From the IMG/VR virus record IMGVR_UViG_3300010354_000792, positions 1 through 21,681 of that record: a DNA stretch of 21,681 nt. One strand, written 5' to 3'. Under the pieces are notes generated by a model. It ran no database searches, had not been told where the DNA came from, and worked only from the letters and a program-made list of their open reading frames with translations. The DNA comes from a virus. The number at the start of each line of letters is the position of its first letter. Within the stretch, counting starts at the first letter, position 1. Positions 7,571-13,582 of this stretch are shown in pieces. Made by a program: the position numbers and the translations under genes.

Positions 7571-7797
7571 TGGGTCAGTATACATTAACCAAATACGAAA
7601 AGCGTTTAATCGATAAGGCTATAATTGATGGTGTAGATAAAGGTGTGTATAAGAAATTTGACATACCAACATTCAATCACGCATTATGCACAACTATGCC
7701 ACAATGGCGTGCAGAAGAATTAACTAAAGGTCAGAATACACGCAATATCGCATATATTGACTATGTAAAAGATTTTTATAGAATTAAGTATAAATGA
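7570..7797 (+). CDS. Small basic protein of unknown function, 75 aa
   Basis: ATG overlaps the stop of the glycosyltransferase (TAATG), so it is translated by coupling. Basic, aromatic-rich and helical (MGQYTLTKYEKRLIDKAIID, then WRAEELTKGQNTRNIAYIDY). No motif recognised. Tight coupling suggests it is made in a fixed ratio with the glycosyltransferase, possibly as a partner, but nothing in the residues shows this. Confidence 0.65.
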   Translation: MGQYTLTKYEKRLIDKAIIDGVDKGVYKKFDIPTFNHALCTTMPQWRAEELTKGQNTRNIAYIDYVKDFYRIKYK

Positions 7798-7798
7798 C

Positions 7799-7805
7799 TA
7801 AATAC
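7799..7805 (+). promoter_or_regulatory. TAAATAC late-type promoter
   Basis: TAAATAC begins 2 bases after the 7797 stop. The start would be near 7811, giving a leader of about 108 nt in front of the DUF5710-like gene, which is long compared with other TAAATAC genes and contains the folded element at 7831-7913. Confidence 0.5.
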
Positions 7806-7809
7806 TTTT

Positions 7810-7831
7810 GTACTTTCTATAGTACTTTTTT
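7810..7831 (+). terminator. Weak terminator-like hairpin
   Basis: GTACT (7810-7814), loop TTCTAT, AGTAC (7821-7825), then T6. The stem is only 5 bp with two G-C pairs, so it is a weak terminator for the glycosyltransferase operon. It overlaps the predicted transcript start of the next unit and its last T begins the switch-like element. Confidence 0.4.
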
Positions 7832-7913
7832 ATCCTATTATGTCAAAGGGCATATTGTTAGCGCAATATGCCCAATCTCGCTAAAGATTGACTGTAGGAT
7901 ATTATATAATAGG
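7831..7913 (+). promoter_or_regulatory. Switch-like leader RNA with two exclusive folds
   Basis: TATCCTA (7831-7837) pairs with TAGGATA (7895-7901) to close a three-way junction containing a perfect 10-bp hairpin, GGGCATATTG/CAATATGCCC (7848-7857/7864-7873), and a second hairpin CAATCT/AGATTG (7873-7878/7885-7890). Overlapping the first strand, CCTATTAT (7834-7841) is exactly complementary to ATAATAGG (7906-7913), which includes the AGG that serves as the ribosome binding site of the gene at 7920. The two pairings exclude each other: one leaves the site free, the other buries it. This is the geometry of a translational riboswitch or thermosensor. Confidence 0.55.
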
Positions 7914-7919
7914 TAAATT

Positions 7920-8177
7920 ATGCGTATATACTTAAATGTTCCATATGAAGAAAAGGATCTTGCCAAACAAAAAGGTTGTTGGTGGGATGATAATAAACGT
8001 CAATGGTTTATAGAAAATCCTATACACATGGATCAATATATACGTTGGATGCCAGAACACTTATTGAGACCAACTCAAAGCAAACCAATTAAACACACTC
8101 CATTTATTAATACTAAAATCAGCAAAGACCAACTTAAAAGAAAATTAGAAAAAAGAAGAAAGAAAACTAGACGTTAA
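7920..8177 (+). CDS. DUF5710-like small protein
   Basis: 85 aa. The first 45 residues match the DUF5710 pattern of a short beta-alpha module found alone or fused to phage and plasmid proteins (RIYLNVPYEEKDLAKQKGCW, followed by WDDNKRQWFI). The C-terminal third is strongly basic (SKDQLKRKLEKRRKKTRR), suggesting nucleic-acid binding. The ribosome binding site is only AGG at 7911-7913, within the base-paired ATAATAGG element, so translation may depend on leader folding. Its message probably starts at the TAAATAC box at 7799. The stop lies in ACGTTAAACGTTTTT, a short terminator-like sequence. Biological role unknown. Confidence 0.7.
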   Translation: MRIYLNVPYEEKDLAKQKGCWWDDNKRQWFIENPIHMDQYIRWMPEHLLRPTQSKPIKHTPFINTKISKDQLKRKLEKRRKKTRR

Positions 8178-8189
8178 ACGTTTTTACCA

Positions 8190-8640
8190 CGTAGAAGTGT
8201 AATCTAATCCATAGCGAGTATGGTACGACAATAGCGTTGTCTAGCGCAATAATGTAGGCTTAGCCATAAATGAAATCACGCCACTTGGCACGATATTCAT
8301 TCCCTACATTGTAATGGTTAAATGCGATGCGTCATGGTAATTTAGGGTAGAGGACGCATACTAGACATACAGGTTCACTAACTATTCTGTATGTTAATAG
8401 TGAATACGCTGACAGCCCAATTAATTGGGTGCGCGAGATATAGTCAATCCGCTGCGTTAAATGTCAAGAGTTAGGACCTTTATACCTCGGCATGGTATGG
8501 GTAAGCGGTAGTATATCTACCCCTTTACCTTTGCATGATTGATTACTAAAACAAATTAATTAAGAAAAAAACACATGAGCGGTCTTGACCGCGAAATGTG
8601 TGTCTTGAACGAAGTGAAAGACACTTAAACTATCCAACAT
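8190..8640 (+). ncRNA. Candidate large structured RNA in a 528-nt gene-free region
   Basis: No supported reading frame lies between 8178 and 8705, yet complementary segments are dense. TGTCTAG/CTAGACA (8238-8244/8361-8367) encloses AATGTAGG/CCTACATT (8251-8258/8303-8310) and ATGCGTC/GACGCAT (8327-8333/8353-8359), a three-way junction. Next, ACATACAG/CTGTATGT (8365-8372/8387-8394) interleaves with TTCACTA/TAGTGAA (8374-8380/8398-8404), a possible pseudoknot. Then come CCCAA/TTGGG with a TTAA loop (8416-8429), ATACC/GGTAT (8482-8498), a nested GGTAA-GGTAG hairpin (8500-8529), and two hairpins at 8571-8601 and 8600-8624. AGATATAGTC at 8436-8445 resembles the 3' strand of group I intron helix P7, but a full intron core could not be assembled. 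The neighbouring genes run rightward, so the + strand is assumed. Confidence 0.5.
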
Positions 8641-8642
8641 TA

Positions 8643-8672
8643 TTGCTAATTGGCAGTTTTTTAACATATAAT
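8643..8672 (+). promoter_or_regulatory. Possible sigma70-like promoter
   Basis: TTGCTA (8643-8648), 18-bp spacer, TATAAT (8667-8672). The -10 is consensus and the -35 is fair. It immediately precedes the TAAATAC box at 8674, so the gene at 8706 may have tandem early- and late-type promoters. Confidence 0.4.
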
Positions 8673-8673
8673 G

Positions 8674-8680
8674 TAAATAC
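8674..8680 (+). promoter_or_regulatory. TAAATAC late-type promoter
   Basis: TAAATAC lies 25 nt before the ATG at 8706, with AGGAG in between. It follows the structured region and the TATAAT box. Confidence 0.5.
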
Positions 8681-8705
8681 TCATGACTAATAGGAGAACA
8701 AATTA

Positions 8706-9182
8706 ATGAGTGAAATAATTGAAGTAGTAAACAAAACCAAAATTACTAATAGCAATAACACATATATGGATTTACCAGATAGTGTTAAAAAGCAAATACT
8801 AACTGCATTGGATAGTGTACACTACAACTTTAGCGAACTAAAATTAAGTAAAAATTTATTTGTTAAGGAATGTATAAAATGGTATCATGAACCAAATAAT
8901 GAATTGCCATATAGTACAATGCACAAATCAAAAAATAGTCCAAATACATTTATTAGTGGTATTATTAATAATATTCGTTATGGTACTCAATATGATTTTG
9001 CAGAAACGCAATTTCATACAATTGTTAATCTATTAGAACAAACTAATACCATACTCAATGCTATACGCTATGATGAAAAAATATTATTACAGCCAAAAGC
9101 CAAATATGGCATTATAAAATTAGTTGACAAATATGACAATAACGCTAACACTGTTGTCAGCCAATTATTTGACAATCTATAA
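8706..9182 (+). CDS. Protein of unknown function, 158 aa
   Basis: Preceded by AGGAGAACAAATTA, a leader almost identical to that of the HNH gene at 13583. Not recognised. N-terminal polar segment (MSEIIEVVNKTKITNSNNTY), then mostly helix (LPDSVKKQILTALDSVHYNF) with an Asn-rich, AT-driven composition and a Leu/Ile-rich C-terminal part. No membrane segment or zinc site. It has the best-supported promoters of the accessory block. Possibly DNA- or protein-binding from its helical character, but no function can be claimed. Confidence 0.7.
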   Translation: MSEIIEVVNKTKITNSNNTYMDLPDSVKKQILTALDSVHYNFSELKLSKNLFVKECIKWYHEPNNELPYSTMHKSKNSPNTFISGIINNIRYGTQYDFAETQFHTIVNLLEQTNTILNAIRYDEKILLQPKAKYGIIKLVDKYDNNANTVVSQLFDNL

Positions 9183-9199
9183 AGTACATTAAATAAAAT

Positions 9200-9358
9200 G
9201 TGCTTAAAAATGTCATTACATATTATCAAAGACACACTAAACTAGGTTGGAAAACTGTGGGATATGTATGTCAGATATGTAACAAATACTTTGTAAAAGC
9301 CAAAAGTATGGAAGAACATATATGTAAAGTAAAAAAACCTATTACTAAAACTGAGTAA
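9200..9358 (+). CDS. Small zinc-finger protein, 52 aa
   Basis: Starts at GTG (9200), the only common start after an in-frame stop at 9194-9196, and ends at TAA overlapping the next TAAATAC box. Residues 24-42 (CQICNKYFVKAKSMEEHIC) follow the C2H2 finger pattern exactly as far as the histidine: C-X2-C-X3-F-X5-M-X2-H. The fourth ligand would be Cys42, one residue after His40, closer than the usual 3-5 spacing, so zinc binding may be atypical. Basic residues surround it, fitting nucleic-acid binding. There is no Shine-Dalgarno sequence; TAAATAAA lies 2 nt upstream. Likely a small regulator, by inference. Confidence 0.6.
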   Translation: MLKNVITYYQRHTKLGWKTVGYVCQICNKYFVKAKSMEEHICKVKKPITKTE

Positions 9359-9362
9359 ATAC
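9356..9362 (+). promoter_or_regulatory. TAAATAC late-type promoter
   Basis: TAAATAC overlaps the stop codon of the zinc-finger gene and ends 4 nt before the methyltransferase ATG at 9367. No Shine-Dalgarno sequence is present, as at 6369. Confidence 0.55.
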
Positions 9363-9366
9363 TATC

Positions 9367-10065
9367 ATGAATAAGTTAATCGATATCAACAAAACACTGG
9401 ATTTAATCAAACTAAAATTTTACAATGAATACTTGTATACCAATCATATCTATGATGAAGGTGAAAGTGGTTATCACAAAAATCTCACTGAGCAAGTAGT
9501 TAAAGATTACATACTACCACTAAACTTACCTAAAGATAGTCATATACTAGATTTAGGATGTGGTCCAGGATATTTCTTAGATAACATGGTACAACATGGT
9601 TATACAAATTGTATAGGTGTAACATTAAGTCATGGTGACATAGAAACATGTCGTAGCAAAGGTCATACTGTAAAAGAATATGATCTAAGTTTCTTACCAC
9701 AAACTGATGGTTACTATGATGAAAGTGTAGACTTCATATTCTTACGTCATGCACTAGAACATAGTCCCTATCCAATCTTTAGTTTAATGGAATACAATCG
9801 TGTATTGAAACAGAATAGTAAGATTTATATAGAAGTACCACAACCAAACTGTGATCGATATCACGAATACAATATCAATCATTATAGTATATTGGGACAT
9901 CATCAATTATTTGCATTACTTCAACGATGTGGATTTAAAGTTGATAGTTGTAGTAATATAGAATTTCAACTAAATCTACCCTCAGAAAATAATGAATATA
10001 AAACTGTTACAGAAAAGTTCTATGCAATACTTGCAACGAAAGTACAGCCATTAGATGTCAAATAA
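9367..10065 (+). CDS. Class I SAM-dependent methyltransferase
   Basis: 232 aa. Motif I for S-adenosylmethionine binding is clear at residues 60-68 (ILDLGCGPG). An acidic/loop region follows (NCIGVTLSHGDIETC), then VDFIFLRHALEHSPYPIF (about 121-138), the HxxEH-type post-motif II of Methyltransf_11/23 enzymes, and a KIYIEVPQPN strand. This family methylates small molecules, sugars or lipids more often than DNA; no DNA target-recognition domain or NPPY/DPPY motif is present. With a glycosyltransferase 1.8 kb upstream it may modify a glycan or nucleotide, which is inference. No Shine-Dalgarno sequence; a TAAATAC box sits 4 nt before ATG. Confidence 0.8.
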   Translation: MNKLIDINKTLDLIKLKFYNEYLYTNHIYDEGESGYHKNLTEQVVKDYILPLNLPKDSHILDLGCGPGYFLDNMVQHGYTNCIGVTLSHGDIETCRSKGHTVKEYDLSFLPQTDGYYDESVDFIFLRHALEHSPYPIFSLMEYNRVLKQNSKIYIEVPQPNCDRYHEYNINHYSILGHHQLFALLQRCGFKVDSCSNIEFQLNLPSENNEYKTVTEKFYAILATKVQPLDVK

Positions 10066-10069
10066 ATAC
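10062..10069 (+). promoter_or_regulatory. ATAAATAC late-type promoter
   Basis: ATAAATAC overlaps the methyltransferase stop codon and lies 16 nt before the ATG at 10086. AGAGGATA lies between it and that ATG. It probably starts the run of small overlapping genes to 11760. Confidence 0.5.
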
Positions 10070-10085
10070 AATAGAGGATATACAA

Positions 10086-10244
10086 ATGCCAGTACATGAA
10101 GTTCGTAATAAAAGTGGTAAGATCATAGGCTATAAGTGGGGACGTAGTGGTAAAACATATCGCAAACGCGAAGATGCAGAAAAACAAGCCCGTGCAATCT
10201 ATGCTAGTGGCTATGGTGAAAAAAGAAATGAATACAACTTATAA
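10086..10244 (+). CDS. Small phage protein of the GYKWGRSGK family, 52 aa
   Basis: ATG with AGAGGA 7 nt upstream. The sequence has the pattern of a small protein common near phage packaging and head genes: an N-terminal beta segment with GYKWGRSGKTYRKREDAEKQ followed by ARAIYASGY. The family is conserved but of unknown function, so conservation supports a real gene rather than a role. It ends 17 nt inside the next gene. Confidence 0.65.
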   Translation: MPVHEVRNKSGKIIGYKWGRSGKTYRKREDAEKQARAIYASGYGEKRNEYNL

Positions 10245-10551
10245 ATTAAACAAAGATGATAATGGTGTATTATGGGTTACTGTAAAAGAACTCATGACTG
10301 ACATTAAAGATGCACTAGATAAAATTAGTAATCTAGATGATCCACGCTTAATGGAAGTAGATAAAAAAGAGTTGGATGCAAAGATCGTAGGATTACATGC
10401 TATCTATACATTTTTAGGTGCATTAGTTACAGAACAAACATTAATTGACAAAAAATTAGAATTAGAAAGACAACCACTTATGGGCAATGTCTATATCAAT
10501 AATGTTCCAGTTGATACACCTGTAGAAGTACAAAAGGATACACTACACTAA
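10228..10551 (+). CDS. Protein of unknown function, 107 aa
   Basis: The preferred start is ATG 10228, overlapping the preceding gene by 17 nt; the frame also opens upstream from GTG 10147, but that would lie almost wholly within the 10086-10244 gene. Helical and charged: YKLNKDDNGVLWVTVKELMT, then a long amphipathic helix (DLDKKELDAKIVGLHAIYTF-like) and a C-terminal tail with NVYINNVPVD. Possibly a small structural or chaperone-like protein. Family not recognised. Confidence 0.6.
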   Translation: MNTTYKLNKDDNGVLWVTVKELMTDIKDALDKISNLDDPRLMEVDKKELDAKIVGLHAIYTFLGALVTEQTLIDKKLELERQPLMGNVYINNVPVDTPVEVQKDTLH

Positions 10552-10552
10552 T

Positions 10553-10918
10553 ATGTCTATCATTACAAATTATAATCGTGTTATACACACATTAGGTTTT
10601 GTACAGTTTGAAAAGATGTACAATGAACTTAGTGTATATCTAAACGAAACAGAACAAAACAAATGTTTGGATTTCATGATAACTATTGAAAATAGCAAAT
10701 ACGATATCAATCCAACTATAGATGATTGCAAAACACAAATGCGATTAATACTTGGTAGTGATCGTTATGAAGAAGTTGTAAGTAAATGGAAAAGTGAAAA
10801 TCAAAAGATATTAAGCATGTATGGCAGACTCAAATACAAGTTTAAGAAAGATGGATCATTATGGGATGGATTAGACCCAGAAGATAATCCAGACGATTAC
10901 GAAAAAATCTATGTTTAA
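10553..10918 (+). CDS. Protein of unknown function, 121 aa
   Basis: Starts one base after the stop of the preceding gene (TAATATG). Helical and charged, with YNELSVYLNETEQNKCLDFM and later KSENQKILSMYGRLKYKFKK; acidic C terminus ending DPEDNPDDYEKIYV. No recognised domain. It overlaps the next gene by 8 nt, so it is part of a coupled cluster. Confidence 0.65.
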   Translation: MSIITNYNRVIHTLGFVQFEKMYNELSVYLNETEQNKCLDFMITIENSKYDINPTIDDCKTQMRLILGSDRYEEVVSKWKSENQKILSMYGRLKYKFKKDGSLWDGLDPEDNPDDYEKIYV

Positions 10919-11084
10919 ACATTTACACCAACATAATCTAACATACACACAACATTTATTACGTTGTGTTAAAACTAGTTTTGTGTTGTTAGTGCATGGT
11001 ATATATCCAGATATATGGACTGATAAAGCCAGCAAACTATTAGGGCTAACATATGAGTTACAAACCAACAGAAACAATGGCTAA
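10911..11084 (+). CDS. DUF6356-like small protein, 57 aa
   Basis: ATG overlaps the previous stop by 8 nt; TAA at 11082-11084 overlaps the next gene by 32 nt. It matches the pattern of the DUF6356 family seen in phages and bacteria: HLHQHNLTYTQHL, a hydrophobic helix with SFVLLVHGIYPDIW, then a conserved short tail. The His residues and the hydrophobic helix ending in HG-x-x-P are the recognisable features. Function unknown; a membrane-associated helix is possible. Confidence 0.6.
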   Translation: MFKHLHQHNLTYTQHLLRCVKTSFVLLVHGIYPDIWTDKASKLLGLTYELQTNRNNG

Positions 11085-11355
11085 TAACGCAAAGCGTGGA
11101 TTGAAAATGCGTGAAGAAAGCACACCAAGCAATCGTGGTGGCACAGAAGTTGGATTAGCACGTGCAAGACAGTTTAGCAATCGTGAAAGTGTTAGTTTGG
11201 AAACAGTTATGCGTACATATCAGTTTTTAAGCAGACATCGCAAAAACTACAAGCCTGGACAAAATACACCTGGTACACAAGCATATCTAATGTGGGGTGG
11301 ACCTGCTGCATTAACTTGGGCTAATAAAATACTACGTGAGGAAGGCGTAATATGA
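11053..11355 (+). CDS. Conserved phage protein (RARQFSNR/GGPAALTWA type), 100 aa
   Basis: Resembles a family of about 100-aa phage proteins encoded near head genes, with an N-terminal YKPTETMANNAKRGLKMREE segment, a basic VGLARARQFSNRESVSLETV middle and a C-terminal WGGPAALTWANKIL. The same module appears fused in some phage proteases and structural proteins. Function unknown. Its first 32 nt overlap the DUF6356-like gene and its TGA overlaps the next ATG (ATGA). Confidence 0.65.
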   Translation: MSYKPTETMANNAKRGLKMREESTPSNRGGTEVGLARARQFSNRESVSLETVMRTYQFLSRHRKNYKPGQNTPGTQAYLMWGGPAALTWANKILREEGVI

Positions 11356-11501
11356 AACATACAAAACAACCAGTAAAAATGCTAGAAACTAAAAATGCAC
11401 AGGGTAAAAAAGTAGGTGCAGATAATAAAGCATGTTGGCCAGGATATCGTTATAGTGGCACTGTTAACGGTAAAGATATATGCACAAAGGTAAAGAAATA
11501 A
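11352..11501 (+). CDS. Small basic protein of unknown function, 49 aa
   Basis: Starts in an ATGA overlap with the preceding gene and ends in a TAATG overlap with the next peptide. Lys-rich (MKHTKQPVKMLETKNAQGKK) with a GYRYSGTVNGKDI beta-like end and two Cys. The tight chaining on both sides supports expression. No family recognised. Confidence 0.55.
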   Translation: MKHTKQPVKMLETKNAQGKKVGADNKACWPGYRYSGTVNGKDICTKVKK

Positions 11502-11551
11502 TGTATAACAAGAAACCAAAACCAAAAACTAAGCCAAGACCAAAGATGTGA
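11501..11551 (+). CDS. Lys-Pro micropeptide, 16 aa
   Basis: TAATG overlap upstream and ATGTGA overlap downstream: MYNKKPKPKTKPRPKM. Almost entirely Lys-Pro repeats, a composition of polyproline nucleic-acid or membrane-contacting peptides. It could instead be only a coupling device that delivers ribosomes to the next gene. Reality as a stable product is uncertain. Confidence 0.35.
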   Translation: MYNKKPKPKTKPRPKM

Positions 11552-11760
11552 TTACTGAACATATACAACGTTTTATGTCTATGACTGATGAAGAATTCAT
11601 CAATCATGCACAATATTACAGAAGATTTCGTGGCGTAAGCACATATGAACATACATACAATATAGATTATATAACTAAACGCGCACACACATTAGGATAT
11701 AATTTTACAGCAGGCTGTTGTAACAAATACTATCTAACAAAAAATGATAATCAAATCTAA
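11548..11760 (+). CDS. Small protein of unknown function, 70 aa
   Basis: GTG start overlaps the micropeptide stop (ATGTGA); an internal ATG at 11575 is the alternative. Polar, Tyr-rich and helical (QRFMSMTDEEFINHAQYYRR), with CC near the end. It resembles short phage proteins preceding the terminase but no family is clear. Confidence 0.5.
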   Translation: MITEHIQRFMSMTDEEFINHAQYYRRFRGVSTYEHTYNIDYITKRAHTLGYNFTAGCCNKYYLTKNDNQI

Positions 11761-11776
11761 TGGTCACATACTTAAG

Positions 11777-11784
11777 ATAAATAA
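11777..11784 (+). promoter_or_regulatory. ATAAATAA late-type box (variant)
   Basis: ATAAATAA ends 6 nt before the ATG at 11791. No Shine-Dalgarno sequence precedes that ATG. It is a one-base variant of the TAAATAC motif and would start the packaging operon. Confidence 0.35.
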
Positions 11785-11790
11785 AAGTGT

Positions 11791-12153
11791 ATGTCTGAAA
11801 AACAATCAAAAAATTCAAAACATGGACGTGGTGGTCCAAGACATGGTAGCGGCAGACCAAAAGGCAGCACTAACAAGATCAGTCCAGGAACACTTCTTCA
11901 CGACTTTCGTAAAGAACAGGGCATGTCATTTAGCCAGTTCATAAACAAAAAGATACGTGATGCTGAAGTTAATAATGATCATGAACTTGTTAGCAAGTAC
12001 ATATTAGGTTTAGCAAAGTATATTATACAAGATGTACAACAAATTGATCATACAACACAGGGTCAAAGTCTAAGACCTATATACAACTTTCCTAAAAATG
12101 AGTTACCAGATTGGTCACCAATTTACACATTAGAAGATGCAAAGAAAGATTGA
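11791..12153 (+). CDS. terS: Terminase small subunit (probable)
   Basis: 120 aa directly before and overlapping the large subunit gene by 17 nt. N terminus GRGGPRHGSGRPKGSTNK is the Gly/Arg/Pro leader of many phage small terminases (recalling the GGARPGAGRPKG type). The middle is helical (TLLHDFRKEQGMSFSQFINK) and could carry the DNA-binding helices; the C terminus (PDWSPIYTLEDAKKD) may contact TerL. Small terminases diverge strongly, so the call rests mostly on the N-terminal motif and position. The ATG lacks a Shine-Dalgarno sequence. Confidence 0.7.
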   Translation: MSEKQSKNSKHGRGGPRHGSGRPKGSTNKISPGTLLHDFRKEQGMSFSQFINKKIRDAEVNNDHELVSKYILGLAKYIIQDVQQIDHTTQGQSLRPIYNFPKNELPDWSPIYTLEDAKKD

Positions 12154-13570
12154 TATCGCACTTTTCGGCGAACAGCAAACTCTATTACGAGATTGGCTTG
12201 AATCTGATAAGCACTGTATTAATATTGTACCTGTGGGAAGTGGCAAAACATTTTTGGCTAGCATAGCATTACCTATATTTGCAAACGATGAACGTTACCA
12301 TAAAGGTAAAGATATTATCTACTCAGCCCCTACAGGGCAAATGATAAAATCATTAATTTGGGAACCACTTAAACGTAGTTGCATTGAATACTATAATTTA
12401 ACTGATGGTGTTGATATTAATAATACAGACATGACAATAAAATTTCCAAATGGTGTTTTTATAAGATGTAAAAGTGCAGAAATGCGTGAGAACTTACGTG
12501 GTTTAAATGTCGGCGTTTGGGTTGCTGACGAAGCAGCATTGTATACCCAAGATACATTGCAAGAAATAACCAATCGTCTTAGACCAAAAGTAGGACAACC
12601 TGATACTGGTGGACGTTTAATTATTATAAGCACACCAAATGGTACAGGTCCACTATATGATTTGTTTAAGTTAGCATTAGAAAATAAAGAGCGTTATATA
12701 GTACGACATTTTAACTATGAGCAAATGCGCAGTGGCAATCGTAAGTTTATAGAAGAACAAAAGAAACTATTGAGTCCACTAAAGTTTGCACAAGACTATT
12801 TGTGTAGTTGGGAAAGCAGTGCTGACCAGTTCTTTTATTCATTTAATAGGCATAGTCATACAGTAGATCAAATAGTTGATTGGCATGGTGATTTATATAC
12901 TTTCCATGACTTTAATAAACGTGTGATGTGCGCCATTGTAGCACAAGTAAGTAATCCTGGCGAAGTAAATGGACGTATGGAAATACTTAAAACATATGCT
13001 ATCAATGACTGTAGCACAGAAGGTATAGCACAAGCAATACGTAATGATTTTCCTAAACGTAGAATCAATAGTATTATTGACATGAGTGGTACACAGGTTA
13101 ATCGTGATACAACAAGTCCTTTTGGTATCACAGACAAAATCATATTAGAAAAATATGGTTTTACAATTGTAAACAGTCGCAAGAGTAATCCACTAATTAG
13201 TGATACAGATAATACAGTCAATGCTTTTATTACACGTAATGGATTAACAGTACAAAGTGATGATACAAAATTATTAGAAGCATTAACAACATACCACTTT
13301 GAAGATGGTAGTCGCAAAAAGTTAGTAAAGTATACTGAGCAAAAGTATGCACACATAGACGGTCTAGGTGACGCATTACGCTATGGCATACATCATCTAT
13401 TTCCAATATTACATGATATGGGAATGCCAGAATATGTTGGCATGGATAAACGCTTTATACGCACACCCGGACAAGAATATATGCCAGAAAGTCCACTTTA
13501 TCCTGGCGGACCTACATGGGAAGAAATCATGAAAGGTGAATCAACAAGTGAAGATTACATGACTTATTAA
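12137..13570 (+). CDS. terL: Terminase large subunit
   Basis: 477 aa packaging ATPase and nuclease that pumps DNA into the procapsid through the portal and cuts it. Walker A at residues 31-38 (VPVGSGKT), Walker B at about 125-132 (VGVWVADE, Asp131 and catalytic Glu132), motif III IIISTPNG (163-169). The RNase H-like nuclease domain shows its acidic residues in order: Asp258 (TFHDFN), Asp315 (SIIDMSG) and Asp408 (HIDGLGDALRYG). Full family length with all catalytic residues present. The start overlaps the small terminase gene by 17 nt. Not close to T4 gp17 in the visible motifs. Confidence 0.93.
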   Translation: MQRKIDIALFGEQQTLLRDWLESDKHCINIVPVGSGKTFLASIALPIFANDERYHKGKDIIYSAPTGQMIKSLIWEPLKRSCIEYYNLTDGVDINNTDMTIKFPNGVFIRCKSAEMRENLRGLNVGVWVADEAALYTQDTLQEITNRLRPKVGQPDTGGRLIIISTPNGTGPLYDLFKLALENKERYIVRHFNYEQMRSGNRKFIEEQKKLLSPLKFAQDYLCSWESSADQFFYSFNRHSHTVDQIVDWHGDLYTFHDFNKRVMCAIVAQVSNPGEVNGRMEILKTYAINDCSTEGIAQAIRNDFPKRRINSIIDMSGTQVNRDTTSPFGITDKIILEKYGFTIVNSRKSNPLISDTDNTVNAFITRNGLTVQSDDTKLLEALTTYHFEDGSRKKLVKYTEQKYAHIDGLGDALRYGIHHLFPILHDMGMPEYVGMDKRFIRTPGQEYMPESPLYPGGPTWEEIMKGESTSEDYMTY

Positions 13571-13582
13571 GGAGAACAAATT

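Noticed and set aside
8190-8640. Definite group I intron call
   Set aside because: Only a P7-like string and general structure are seen; the P3-P8 core could not be assembled and no split gene flanks the region.
10147-10227. GTG start at 10147 for the 107-aa gene
   Set aside because: These codons overlap the conserved 52-aa gene in another frame; ATG 10228 gives a normal small overlap.
11744-11944. 66-aa reading frame overlapping the small terminase start
   Set aside because: Frame-shifted copy of the 11791-12153 coding sequence; the TerS frame has the recognisable Gly/Arg/Pro motif.
12391-12633. Minus-strand frames inside terL and the structural genes (also 12868-13356, 15421-15717, 20579-20995, 21020-21304)
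   Set aside because: Antisense shadows of well-supported + strand genes, without binding sites or recognisable domains.
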